A stretch of 64,000 nt of DNA from Palsa-504 sp963808315 (GTDB taxonomy: Bacteria; Actinomycetota; Actinomycetes; Streptosporangiales; Streptosporangiaceae), in assembly GCA_963808315.1 (NCBI GenBank), contig CAWEFK010000010.1, positions 124,001 through 188,000 of the forward strand, written 5' to 3'. The notes under the pieces were generated by a model. That model made no database searches. It had not been told where the DNA came from and saw only the letters and a program-made list of their open reading frames with translations. This document shows, piece by piece, positions 42,706 through 50,414 of this stretch. The stretch's first letter is position 1. Each line of letters opens with the position of its first letter. The translations under genes and the position numbers were made by a program.

Positions 42706-43923
42706 TTACGCCGCCTGGGGGGCCGCGCGGTCGTAAACGGCCAGAGTTTCCGCGGCAATCCGGTCCCAGCTGTAACGAGACCGCGCCCGGTCGGCCGCCG
42801 CCACCCCGTAGGCCTCGAGCATCATCGGGTGAGCGAGCAGTTGCCTGATCCGCTGGGCCAGCAGGGCCGGGCGGTCCGGCGGGATCAGGATCCCGGTGGT
42901 CCCGTCCACGATGGCGTCCAGGTGGCCGCCGACCGGGGGAGCGATCACCGGAGTACCGCAGGCCATGGCCTGCAGCGACGTCGTGCCGGCGGGCTCGTAC
43001 TGGCAGGTGCTGACGACCAGGTCGGCGGACCGCAGCAGGGCCGGCATCGAACGGTACTCAATTCCGCCGGTGAAGATGACCCGGTCCGAGATGCCCAGCT
43101 TGGCCGCGAACTTGGCCAGCTTGACATACGCGTCGTCCCGGTCAAGCTCGGCCTCAGCCGGGCCGCCGACCAGCACGAGCTCGGCGGTGGGGACCTGGGT
43201 AAGCGCCCGGAGCAGCGTCTCGAGCGGCTGGCGCTCGCGTAGGTCGGCCGCAGTGAGCAGCCGCGGGCGGTCGTTCCGCTTGGCGGCCGGGCCATCCGGG
43301 GAGAACAGCTCGGTGTCCACGCCCCAGGGCACCATCCGGATCGAGGAACGGTGCACGCCCAGACCGGTGAGATCAGCGACCTCGCCTGAGTTGGTGGCGA
43401 CCACCGCGGTGGCGCTGCGGCCGATGGCGGGCTCGAGCCGGATCCGTGCCGCCGCCGCGCCGTCCGCCGGAGCCCCGCCTCGCCCGGCGGCCCGCCGTTC
43501 GGCCACCCCGAGCGAACTGAACTCCTGCACGACCGGGATGTCGAGGTCGCGCGCGGCGGACAGGGCGGCGAGCCCGCTCGTCCAGCGCAGCGCGTGCACG
43601 ACGTCCGGACGGTCGCGGTGCCAGCGGGTCCGCAGCGGCCCACTGAAGGCGGGAAGCCGCTCGAGCAGCCCAGCGTCGTCATGCCCGGCCGCCGTGGCCG
43701 CGGCGACCGGTCCGGCGTCGATGTGCTCGACCCGGACTCCGGCGTGGAGCTCGGCGTGGTCGGGCTGGCGGGGGTCGTTCTTCTGGGCGTAAACGGTCAC
43801 CTGGTGGCCGTGACCGGCCAGCCTGCGGGTGAGCTCGCTCAGGCCCACATCGTCGCTGTCTGGACCGGTTCCGGTGCGGGGGTTCAGCAGCGTTGCGTTC
43901 TGAGCTACCAGAGCGATTTTCAT
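42706..43923 (-). CDS. GT4-family glycosyltransferase
   Basis: Retaining nucleotide-sugar glycosyltransferase with a GT-B fold, 405 residues. The N-terminal half holds GLSELTRRLAGHGHQVTVYAQ; the donor-binding half has the E-x7-E motif (CQYEPAGTTSLQAMACGTPVI) and a GGHLDAIVDGTTGILIPP loop. It resembles MshA-like and sucrose-synthase-like family members, but acceptor and donor are not identifiable. ATG 43923 starts the usual beta strand (MKIALVAQNATLLNP). A SigB-like promoter candidate lies 138 bases upstream. It is flanked by regulatory genes, not by a biosynthetic cluster. Confidence 0.88.
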   Translation of the reverse strand: MKIALVAQNATLLNPRTGTGPDSDDVGLSELTRRLAGHGHQVTVYAQKNDPRQPDHAELHAGVRVEHIDAGPVAAATAAGHDDAGLLERLPAFSGPLRTRWHRDRPDVVHALRWTSGLAALSAARDLDIPVVQEFSSLGVAERRAAGRGGAPADGAAAARIRLEPAIGRSATAVVATNSGEVADLTGLGVHRSSIRMVPWGVDTELFSPDGPAAKRNDRPRLLTAADLRERQPLETLLRALTQVPTAELVLVGGPAEAELDRDDAYVKLAKFAAKLGISDRVIFTGGIEYRSMPALLRSADLVVSTCQYEPAGTTSLQAMACGTPVIAPPVGGHLDAIVDGTTGILIPPDRPALLAQRIRQLLAHPMMLEAYGVAAADRARSRYSWDRIAAETLAVYDRAAPQAA

Positions 43924-44060
43924 CAGGGCCTCTCTCGCTACGAACTTCGATCACGGCGTTCGTAGCCAGAGACGCAAAAAGGGGTGCCTTGCGCGCTCCA
44001 GCGAAACACCGTGTCTCGCATTGAGCGTGCCTGCGTCGTAGGCACCACTAGGTAAGACCA

Positions 44061-44085
44061 TATCCCATACCGGGAGTGTGTAAAC
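44061..44085 (-). promoter_or_regulatory. SigB-like promoter candidate before the GT4 gene
   Basis: Minus strand GTTT (44085-44082), 15-base spacer, GGGATA (44066-44061). The -35 matches well; the -10 differs from GGGTAY at two positions. The intergenic area is unusually AT-rich, which supports a promoter here. Confidence 0.35.
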
Positions 44086-44151
44086 CCTCCGCCCCCGATA
44101 AGCCCTCGCCGGCGTGTCGCCAGCCGGCTTCGGCGTCGCCGTCGGCCGGGT

Positions 44152-44502
44152 TCAGCCCGCGGCGGCCTCGGCGACGCTGTCAAAGACGGGAATCAGCCGG
44201 TCCGCGGTGGTCAGCCGCAAGATCTTAGCCACTGCGGCCTGCGGAGAGACCAGGGCGAGCATGCCTCCCTGGCGGTCCATCGAGCGGTTCACCCGCAGTA
44301 GCGCATGCAGGGCCGAGGAATCCATGAACCGCAAGCCGGACAGGTCGATGATGAGCGTGCGCGGCTCCTGCGCGACCTCCTCGTCGAGCAGGGTTCGCAG
44401 CTCCTCGGTATTCGTCACGTCGGCCTCGCCGGCGATCTCCACTAGCGTGTAAGCCTCGCCAGCGGATTCCCGGGCCGTCACTGAGACCGTCAGCAGATCC
44501 AC
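44152..44502 (-). CDS. STAS-domain anti-anti-sigma factor
   Basis: Anti-sigma factor antagonist of 116 residues, of the RsbV/SpoIIAA type. The phosphorylation-site region is LRFMDSSALHALLRV, where one of the two serines is the likely target, following the strand TLIIDLSG. Dephosphorylated protein would bind the RsbW-like kinase encoded next door and free the sigma factor. GTG 44502 opens MDLLTVSV. The gene is 41 bases after the kinase stop, and the kinase is upstream, so they form one transcript. Confidence 0.9.
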   Translation of the reverse strand: MDLLTVSVTARESAGEAYTLVEIAGEADVTNTEELRTLLDEEVAQEPRTLIIDLSGLRFMDSSALHALLRVNRSMDRQGGMLALVSPQAAVAKILRLTTADRLIPVFDSVAEAAAG

Positions 44503-44543
44503 GCCCTTGTTCTACCACAAGGCGGATTCCCCCGTGGTCTCGC

Positions 44544-45023
44544 TCACCCGGGTAGGTCCATATGCAGCCGGATCGTCGTCCCGGCCGCATCGGAGAGTAT
44601 GTCCACCTGGTCGCACACCTGATTAACGATCCACAGGCCATGGCCGCCCTTGGCCTCCAGCGAGGGCCGACGGCGGCCGGCCAGCGGATCGGTGATGACG
44701 CCCTCGTCGTGTAGTTCGCAGACGATCTGCTTATCGTCGTAGGAGATCTGCAGGTGTCCCGGGGACTTGGCGTGCCGGATGGTATTGGCCGCCACCTCGC
44801 TGACCGCGAGCACCAGGTCGATCGCGCGTGCCTCGGCTAGCCCCGCCTTAATGGCGTACCTGTGCACGACGGCGCGGATGGCCGACAGGTCGGTGGTGTA
44901 GGTATGGGACACGGGATCAGCGGGCGCGGGTGGCTTGCCCGTCGGCCGGGAGAGCGGCGGACGGGCCGGTGTTTCTTCTGCCGCGCTGTCGCGTTGCGCG
45001 GTCTCGGCGTCCCGGGCCATCAC
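44544..45023 (-). CDS. RsbW-like anti-sigma factor, GHKL serine kinase
   Basis: Anti-sigma kinase of 159 residues. The HATPase core shows the N-box VLAVSEVAANTIRHA, G1-like CELHDEGVITDPLAG and G2 GGHGLWIVNQVCDQ. A disordered Pro/Ala-rich N-terminus of about 40 residues is present. It would hold a SigB-type sigma factor until the STAS protein displaces it and would phosphorylate that STAS protein. Candidate partners in the window are the sigma factor at 33-34 kb and the STAS protein at 44.2-44.5 kb. Confidence 0.9.
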   Translation of the reverse strand: MMARDAETAQRDSAAEETPARPPLSRPTGKPPAPADPVSHTYTTDLSAIRAVVHRYAIKAGLAEARAIDLVLAVSEVAANTIRHAKSPGHLQISYDDKQIVCELHDEGVITDPLAGRRRPSLEAKGGHGLWIVNQVCDQVDILSDAAGTTIRLHMDLPG

Positions 45024-45114
45024 CAGACACGATACACCGGAGCGGAAAAGACGCGGCCGGGATGCCGCCAGTGTCGGGGCGGCCGAATCGATGGTATTTA
45101 GAGCCCGGCCGGAT

Positions 45115-45138
45115 GTGTATCCGTCGCCTGCGGGGTAG
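45115..45138 (+). promoter_or_regulatory. SigB-type promoter candidate before the 65-residue membrane protein
   Basis: GTGT (45115-45118), 14-base spacer, GGGTAG (45133-45138). This fits GNNT-N14-16-GGGTAY with one mismatch at the end. It lies 59 bases before ATG 45197. Confidence 0.5.
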
Positions 45139-45196
45139 AGAGATTAGGTGCCGGCTCTTCGGTAGAGCAGGAGCCGCCCGTCTTCCGGAGGTACAT

Positions 45197-45394
45197 ATGC
45201 GAGTCGGAGGGCTCGTCATCGTTATTTGGCTCATCATTGGAGCTATAGCAGCCGGTCAGCGCGGCTATTACGGCTCGGACACCACGACCTGTGCCCATGC
45301 GGGCACGATTCTCGTCACCGTATTGGCAGGCCCGCTTAACTACGTGGGCGTCAACCCGAAACTTTCCTGCCATTTGCCGACCCCGAGCAAGTGA
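45197..45394 (+). CDS. small two-helix membrane protein, paralog of 61193-61393
   Basis: Protein of 65 residues, function unknown. Helix one (LVIVIWLIIGAIAAGQ) is followed by QRGYY, a cysteine, a second hydrophobic segment and the end motif GPLNYVGVNPKLSC. It aligns without gaps to the 66-residue protein at 61193-61393, sharing WLIIGA, AAGQRGYY, GPLNYVG and NPK-x-SC. The two shared cysteines could form a disulfide or bind a metal. A good ribosome site (ccggaggtacat) and a SigB-type promoter candidate support expression under stress. Confidence 0.85.
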   Translation: MRVGGLVIVIWLIIGAIAAGQRGYYGSDTTTCAHAGTILVTVLAGPLNYVGVNPKLSCHLPTPSK

Positions 45395-45488
45395 GCCCCA
45401 CCGCCTCGTCATTCTCGGCATCGAGACGGCGAAGCGGGCGGCTCAAAATCCGGTTTTATTTTCCCTTCGCGCTAGATCAATGAGTCTG

Positions 45489-45526
45489 CGGCGGCGTCGC
45501 AACGCGAGTGCGTTGCGACGCCGCCG
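45489..45526 (+). terminator. 17-bp perfect hairpin after the small membrane protein
   Basis: CGGCGGCGTCGCAACGC (45489-45505) and its exact reverse complement (45510-45526) flank a GAGT loop. This is the most stable hairpin seen in the window. It probably ends transcription of the small gene 95 bases upstream. Confidence 0.7.
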
Positions 45527-45597
45527 TTCGTGCCCCTGAGGCGCGCATTATCGAAATTCTTCCCCGGTCGGCCCGCGAGCCGAAAAACTCCGGCCAG

Positions 45598-45637
45598 GGC
45601 CGGACCGGCGGTCACCGCCTTGACCACCGGTCCGGCC
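45598..45637 (+). terminator. second long hairpin in the gap before mrpE
   Basis: GGCCGGACCGG (45598-45608) pairs with CCGGTCCGGCC (45627-45637). The stem continues inward with GGTCA (45610-45614) and TGACC (45621-45625) after one C-A mismatch, leaving a 6-base loop. It may terminate transcription or be a regulatory leader element of the antiporter operon. Confidence 0.5.
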
Positions 45638-45778
45638 AGCAGGCTTTCCTGCCCACCAGCCGCCGAATTAATCACCGGCGCCGCCGGGCGGGACGGGAAC
45701 GGCTTCTGATAAGGCGGGTTTGCTGGCCTAGGACACGGGAAGTCACTCCCGCGTGCTGTGGATCAGGTGGGGATATCG

Positions 45779-46327
45779 ATGCCCGACGTAACGGGTCCGC
45801 GGGCCGGCGAACCCCGGGAGCGCACGCTCGACCTGCCGTGGGCTCGGCGCGTCGGTTCGTGGTTCGTCTGGTGGATCCTGATGATGTCGTTCTGGGTCAT
45901 GCTCGACGATTCGATCGCCACTGACGAATTGCTGGCCGGCGCCGGGGCCGCCGCCATCGCGGCGCTGCTGGCCGAACTGGTCACCTATCAGGCCGCGTCC
46001 CGGTTCCGGATGCGGATCGGGTGGCTCGCGCCCGCGTTGCGGTTGCCCGGCGAGGTGGTCCGTGACCTGGTCATCGTCTACGCCGCCCTGTGGCGGCAGC
46101 TGGTACGCGGCCAGCAGCCGCACAGCGCGTTCGCCGAACTGCCGGCCCGCTACGGGGACGACAGCCCCGAGGGCGTGACCCGCAGGACGCTGCTGATCGG
46201 TGGTCGCAGTCTCGCGCCGAACACCTTCGTGCTCGGCATCGATTCCGAACGCGATGTGATGGTCGTTCACCGGCTTGTCGCGGACCCCCGACCCGACGCC
46301 TCCTGTCACCAGGGAAAGGGGACCTGA
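45779..46327 (+). CDS. mrpE: Mrp-type cation/proton antiporter subunit E
   Basis: Membrane subunit of a multi-subunit Na+(K+)/H+ antiporter (MrpE/MnhE; MbhA equivalent), 182 residues. Hydrophobic segments are WFVWWILMMSFWVML and the glycine/alanine-rich following helix. The family pattern LRLPGEVVRDLVIVYAALWRQ and NTFVLGIDSERDVMVVHRL is present. ATG 45779 has GGTGGGG before it. It is the first gene of a seven-gene cluster with overlapping stops and starts. Confidence 0.9.
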   Translation: MPDVTGPRAGEPRERTLDLPWARRVGSWFVWWILMMSFWVMLDDSIATDELLAGAGAAAIAALLAELVTYQAASRFRMRIGWLAPALRLPGEVVRDLVIVYAALWRQLVRGQQPHSAFAELPARYGDDSPEGVTRRTLLIGGRSLAPNTFVLGIDSERDVMVVHRLVADPRPDASCHQGKGT

Positions 46328-46328
46328 T

Positions 46329-46583
46329 GTGGTGACGGCCTTCGTCGCGGCGGCGATCGCGATGCTGATCGGGATCATCCCGGCCGGCGTCGTGCTGTGC
46401 CGCAGCAACCTGATGGCGGCCGTGGTCGCCTATGAGTTCATCACCTCGGTCATGGTGATGGTGCTCGCCCTGCTGGCGCAGGGGTTCCAGCGGTCCGGCC
46501 TGTTCGAGCTGGCCGTGCTGCTCGCGGTGCTCATGTTCGGCAGCGGGCTGGTGTTCGTCCGGGCTCTGGAGCGCTGGCTGTGA
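46329..46583 (+). CDS. mrpF: Mrp antiporter subunit F
   Basis: Small three-helix subunit (MrpF/MnhF; MbhB equivalent) of 84 residues, with CRSNLMAAVVAYEFITSVMVMVLALLAQ and the last helix ELAVLLAVLMFGSGLVFVRALERWL. It starts one base after the mrpE stop with two GTG codons (46329, 46332) and overlaps the mrpG start by four bases. Confidence 0.88.
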   Translation: MVTAFVAAAIAMLIGIIPAGVVLCRSNLMAAVVAYEFITSVMVMVLALLAQGFQRSGLFELAVLLAVLMFGSGLVFVRALERWL

Positions 46584-46915
46584 TGGCCAGGGATATCGGC
46601 GCGGATGTCCTGCTCGGCCTGGCGGTGCTCATCGTGGTGACGGCCTCGGTGGGCGTGCTGGCCATGCGGGATCCCTACCAGAAACTCCACTTCGTGACGC
46701 CTGCCGCCCTGGTCGCGCCCGTGCTGGTCGCGCTGGCGGTGCTGGTGCGGGCAGGCCTGGACGAGAACACCGGAGAAACGTGCGTGGCGCTGCTATTCCT
46801 GGCCATCGCGGGCCCCTACCTGTCGCACGCGACGGTCCGGGCCATCCGGATCAGGGAGAAGGGGGACTGGAGGCTGGACCACAGCGGCCAGCCCGTCAGG
46901 GAGAAGGAATCGTGA
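46580..46915 (+). CDS. mrpG: Mrp antiporter subunit G
   Basis: Three-helix subunit (MrpG/MnhG; MbhC equivalent), 111 residues. The family motif RDPYQKLHFVTPAALVAPVL is clear, and the tail is charged. It starts at GTG 46580 within the mrpF stop region, and its own end overlaps the next gene (TCGTGACC). Confidence 0.9.
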   Translation: MMARDIGADVLLGLAVLIVVTASVGVLAMRDPYQKLHFVTPAALVAPVLVALAVLVRAGLDENTGETCVALLFLAIAGPYLSHATVRAIRIREKGDWRLDHSGQPVREKES

Positions 46916-47196
46916 CCGCCGCCGTCACCACCCCGTATACGGTTCCCGTCGGCCTGATGGACGCGCTGCAGATCACCATTTTGGTCCTGGTGGCGGCCGG
47001 TGCCACCGTGGTCGTGCTGATCAGGGAACGGGTACGCCAGGTGCTCGCGCTCAGCGTCTACGGCGTGCTGCTGGCCGTGCTGTTCCTGGCCTTCCAGGCG
47101 CCCGATGTGACGCTGTCTGAGCTGACCGTCGGCGCGGTCGCCCTGCCCATCATTCTCCTGCTGGCCTTGGCCAAGATGAGGAAGCGAGAGGAATGA
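46912..47196 (+). CDS. DUF4040/MbhD-like subunit, equivalent to part of the MrpA C-terminus
   Basis: Protein of 94 residues with three helices and the conserved APDVTLSELTVGAVALPIILLLAL stretch, which corresponds to the C-terminal region of MrpA in classical Mrp systems and to the separate subunit MbhD in Pyrococcus membrane-bound hydrogenase. The sequence IRERVRQVLALSVYGVLLAVLFLAFQAPD is typical. It overlaps the next gene by four bases. Confidence 0.85.
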   Translation: MTAAVTTPYTVPVGLMDALQITILVLVAAGATVVVLIRERVRQVLALSVYGVLLAVLFLAFQAPDVTLSELTVGAVALPIILLLALAKMRKREE

Positions 47197-47954
47197 GCCC
47201 GCAGCAGCGCCGCTGGATCTTCGGTGTCGGGGCGGTGGGCCTGGTCGCCTTCTACCTGTGGGGCATGTCCGGCTTGCCGGGCTTCGGCAACTATCCGGGT
47301 CCCTACGGGTTCATCATCAACCGGATCGCCGTCGGGCAGACCAACGCCACCGGCGTGGTGTCGACGGTTAACTTCGACTACCGGGGCTTCGACACCGTGG
47401 GGGAGGAGTTCATCTTGTTCGCCGCGGCCGCCGGAGTGGCGACGGTCCTGCGCCGCCTGCGGGGCGAGCGCGAGCGGTCCGCGGTGGATGAGGCCGCGGA
47501 CCGCGACGTGCCCGCCACCAGCAGCGCCGTCCGCATGGTCGCCGTGCTGTTCACCGGCCCGGTCGTGGTCATGGGCTGGTGGCTGGGCTCCCACGCCCAG
47601 ACCAACCCGTCCGGCGGCTTTCAGGGCGGGGTTATCCTCGCCACCGCGTTCATCCTGATCTACCTGTCCGGGGAATTCCTGGTCTTCAAGCGGTTCAGCC
47701 CCGTCGACCTGACCGAGGTGGTCGAGGCGGTCGGCGCGGGCGGCTTCGCCGCCGTCGGCGTCAGCGCGGTGGCCATGGGCCTGCCCTACCTGAAGGATTT
47801 CCTGCCGCTTGGCACCGTGCCCGGGGCCGTGAGCTCATCCGGGACCATCGCCCTGATCAGTTTCTTCGTCGGTCTCGAGGTCGCCGCGGCGTTCATCTTG
47901 ATCATCGGTGAGCTCCTCGATCAAACCCTTCTGATCAGGCACGGGGGCAATTGA
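47193..47954 (+). CDS. mrpB: MrpB-type subunit fused to an MbhE-like N-terminal part
   Basis: Protein of 253 residues. The N-terminal 95 residues (two helices around TVNFDYRGFDTVGEEFILFAAAAGVA) match MbhE, the last piece of MrpA. The remainder (MVAVLFTGPVVVMGWWLGSH to SGGFQGGVILATAFIL, then FVGLEVAAAFILIIGELL) is MrpB/MbhF. In Pyrococcus these are separate subunits; here one reading frame carries both. The stop overlaps the next ATG by one base. Confidence 0.88.
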   Translation: MSPQQRRWIFGVGAVGLVAFYLWGMSGLPGFGNYPGPYGFIINRIAVGQTNATGVVSTVNFDYRGFDTVGEEFILFAAAAGVATVLRRLRGERERSAVDEAADRDVPATSSAVRMVAVLFTGPVVVMGWWLGSHAQTNPSGGFQGGVILATAFILIYLSGEFLVFKRFSPVDLTEVVEAVGAGGFAAVGVSAVAMGLPYLKDFLPLGTVPGAVSSSGTIALISFFVGLEVAAAFILIIGELLDQTLLIRHGGN

Positions 47955-48298
47955 TGCAGTATCTCCCCTTCATCGTGGTGGCCTGGATCCTCGGCGTCGG
48001 GCTCTACGGCGTCGTTACCAGCCGTCACCTGGTTCACCAGATCATCTGCCTGATCGTCGTCCAGTCCTCCACCTACGTCCTGCTGCTTGGCGTCGGGTAT
48101 GTGACCGGGGCGGTGGCGCCGTACTTCTATGACGTCCCGGTCCACACTCCGGCGGTCGATCCCGTCGTCCAGGCGCTCGCGCTCACCGATGTGGTGGTGG
48201 AGGCCGCTGTTACCGCCCTGCTGCTGTCCTTCGCCATCCAGGCCCACAAGCGGTTCGGAACCCTGGACCCCCAGGAACTAGCTTCGCTGAAGGGATAG
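47954..48298 (+). CDS. mrpC: Mrp antiporter subunit C (NuoK-like)
   Basis: Three-helix subunit of 114 residues homologous to NuoK/MrpC (MbhG). The segments LYGVVTSRHLVHQIICLIVVQSS and VQALALTDVVVEAAVTALLL match the family, with an acidic residue in the third helix for proton transfer. The start ATG 47954 overlaps the mrpB stop. Confidence 0.88.
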   Translation: MQYLPFIVVAWILGVGLYGVVTSRHLVHQIICLIVVQSSTYVLLLGVGYVTGAVAPYFYDVPVHTPAVDPVVQALALTDVVVEAAVTALLLSFAIQAHKRFGTLDPQELASLKG

Positions 48299-48305
48299 GC
48301 CGGCG

Positions 48306-50141
48306 GTGGACCAGTTGCTCGCTCTCGCCGTGGTCGTGCCGCTGCTGGCGGCGGCCGCCATCTCGGCGACCGGGCCGATCTTCCGAACCCGGCGCCGAAT
48401 CCTGGACCTGCTGGCGATCGGGGCGGCCCTGTCCGTCGCGGTCATGCTGATGGTGATCATGTTCCGGACGGCCGACGGCGATCAGGTCTACTGGTTCGGC
48501 GGGTTCCGGCCGTCCCATGGCATCGCCATCGGCATTGACTTCGAGGCCGGGCCCCTCAGCGCCGGCCTGGCCAGCCTGGCCGCCGTCCTGGTGACCGCGG
48601 CCATGACGTTCTCCTGGCGGTACTTCGAGCGGGTCGCGACCTATTTCCACGCGTTGATGCTGATCTTCCTGGCGGGCATGGTCGGCTTCTGCCTTACCGG
48701 CGACATTTTCGATATGTTCGTCTGGTTCGAGCTGATGGGCGTGGCCGCCTACGCCCTAACCGCCTACCGGCCGGAAGAGCGCGGGCCCATCCAGGGCGCC
48801 CTCAACTTCGCCATCACCAACAGCGTGGGCGCCTACCTGTCGCTGTCGGGCATCGGGCTCATCTACGGCCGCACCGGGGCCCTCAACATGGCGCAGATCG
48901 GCCAGGACGTCAGCCGTCATCCGCCGGACCGGCTGGTCGTGGTGGCATTCCTGCTGATCATCTCGGGCTTGCTGATCAAGAGCGCGATCGTGCCCTTCCA
49001 GTTCTGGCTGGCCGATGCGCACGCGGTGGCGCCCACCCCGGTCTGCGTCCTGTTCTCCGGCGCGATGGTGGAACTCGGGCTGTACGGGATCGCCCGGGTC
49101 TACTGGTCGATGTTCGGCCAGGCCCTCGGGCACCGGGCCGGTATCTCGCACGTATTCCTCGCGCTCGGAGTCCTGACCGCCGTGGTGGGCGCGCTGTTCT
49201 GCTTCCGCGAACGGCATATCAAGCGCATGCTCGCTTTCTCCACCATCAGTCACGCGGGCATCTTCCTCACCGGCATCGCCCTGCTCACGCCGCTCGGCCT
49301 GACCGGAACCGCCGTCTACGTGGCCGGTCATGGCCTGGTCAAGGCGGCGTTGTTCCTATGCACCGGGATCATCTTGCACCGCCTCGGATCGGTCAACGAG
49401 ACCTGGCTGCACGGGCGCGGTCGGCCCCTGCGGGTCACCGGGGTGGTGTTCACGCTGGCCGGCCTCGGGCTAGCGGACCTTCCGCCGTTTGCCACGTTTC
49501 TCGGCAAGGGCTACATCGATACCAGTGCCGAGGCGCATGGGCTGCCGTGGACCATGGCCGTGTTCATCGTCTGCGGCATCCTGACCGGCGGGGCCGTGCT
49601 TCGCGTCGCGGGAGGCGTGTTCTACGGCCTGGGCGACGCGCCATCCGAGGACCCCGATATGGCCAAGGCGGCCGCTGAGGAAAAGAGCGAGACCGACTCG
49701 GGCAAGCAGCGAACTCCGCTCACCATGATCATCCCGCCCACGATCCTGGTCGGGACCGCCCTCGTCATCGGACTGGTACCGCGGCTGGGCTCGGCCGTCC
49801 AGGCCGCCGCGATCCGGTTCGAGGACCAGGCCGGGTACAACGCCACCGTGCTGGCCGGCGCGCACATCGCTCATCCGGTCGCCATCGCCGCCGCGGAAAA
49901 CGCCAGCATCACCGCCACCGATGTGCTGACCGGGGTTGGCTCCGCGGCCGGGGCCCTGGCCCTGGCCTTCCTCGCCCTGTACTGGCGGCGCCTGCCGCTG
50001 CTGCGCCGCGGTTACGAGCCGGGCACCGGCCTGGCCGGACCGCTGCGGCGTTTCCAGAGCGGAGTGGTCAACGACTACATCACCTGGCTCGTCCTCGGCC
50101 TGGCCTGCCTGGGCGGCGTGCTCGCCCTCGTCATCAGGTAG
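48306..50141 (+). CDS. mrpD: Mrp antiporter subunit D (NuoM/NuoN-like)
   Basis: Large proton-conducting subunit of 611 residues with about fourteen helices. The family segments FDMFVWFELMGVAAYALTAYRPEE (glutamate in the channel), KSAIVPFQFWLADAHAVAPTPV (lysine and histidine) and KRMLAFSTISHAGIF are present. An acidic loop (SEDPDMAKAAAEEKSETDSGKQRT) is inserted near residues 445-470. GTG 48306 is seven bases after mrpC. No NuoL-like MrpA N-terminal gene follows: the next gene is on the other strand. Confidence 0.92.
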   Translation: MDQLLALAVVVPLLAAAAISATGPIFRTRRRILDLLAIGAALSVAVMLMVIMFRTADGDQVYWFGGFRPSHGIAIGIDFEAGPLSAGLASLAAVLVTAAMTFSWRYFERVATYFHALMLIFLAGMVGFCLTGDIFDMFVWFELMGVAAYALTAYRPEERGPIQGALNFAITNSVGAYLSLSGIGLIYGRTGALNMAQIGQDVSRHPPDRLVVVAFLLIISGLLIKSAIVPFQFWLADAHAVAPTPVCVLFSGAMVELGLYGIARVYWSMFGQALGHRAGISHVFLALGVLTAVVGALFCFRERHIKRMLAFSTISHAGIFLTGIALLTPLGLTGTAVYVAGHGLVKAALFLCTGIILHRLGSVNETWLHGRGRPLRVTGVVFTLAGLGLADLPPFATFLGKGYIDTSAEAHGLPWTMAVFIVCGILTGGAVLRVAGGVFYGLGDAPSEDPDMAKAAAEEKSETDSGKQRTPLTMIIPPTILVGTALVIGLVPRLGSAVQAAAIRFEDQAGYNATVLAGAHIAHPVAIAAAENASITATDVLTGVGSAAGALALAFLALYWRRLPLLRRGYEPGTGLAGPLRRFQSGVVNDYITWLVLGLACLGGVLALVIR

Positions 50142-50149
50142 GCCGGCCG

Positions 50150-50335
50150 CTAGGCCACGGCCCGGCTGATCTCGTCCGGGCTGCTGTAGTCGCGCTCGGG
50201 CATGCCGTTCAGGGCGGCAAGCGCGTCGTCGTCGGCATGGTTCGCGTGGGCGTGGTCGATGAGCTGCTGCTTGGTCGCGGGGTAGTGAATGCCCCTCAGG
50301 TATTTCTGTACCCTGATGAAGTCCGCCAGCGCCAT
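50150..50335 (-). CDS. DUF2795-domain protein
   Basis: Protein of 61 residues. The sequence IRVQKYLRGIHYPATKQQLIDHA and ALAALNGMPERDYSSPDEIS match DUF2795, a small helical domain frequent in stress-inducible operons. ATG 50335 follows AAGGAGCCTGTA. It converges on mrpD with an 8-base gap and lies downstream of the GH15 gene on the same strand. Confidence 0.85.
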   Translation of the reverse strand: MALADFIRVQKYLRGIHYPATKQQLIDHAHANHADDDALAALNGMPERDYSSPDEISRAVA

Positions 50336-50414
50336 TACAGGCTCCTTCCGTGATGGGTCCCGGGGGCCGCCCGCTGCCCAGGGAGCAGGCGGGCAAACCG
50401 TTGTGCCCCGTTGG

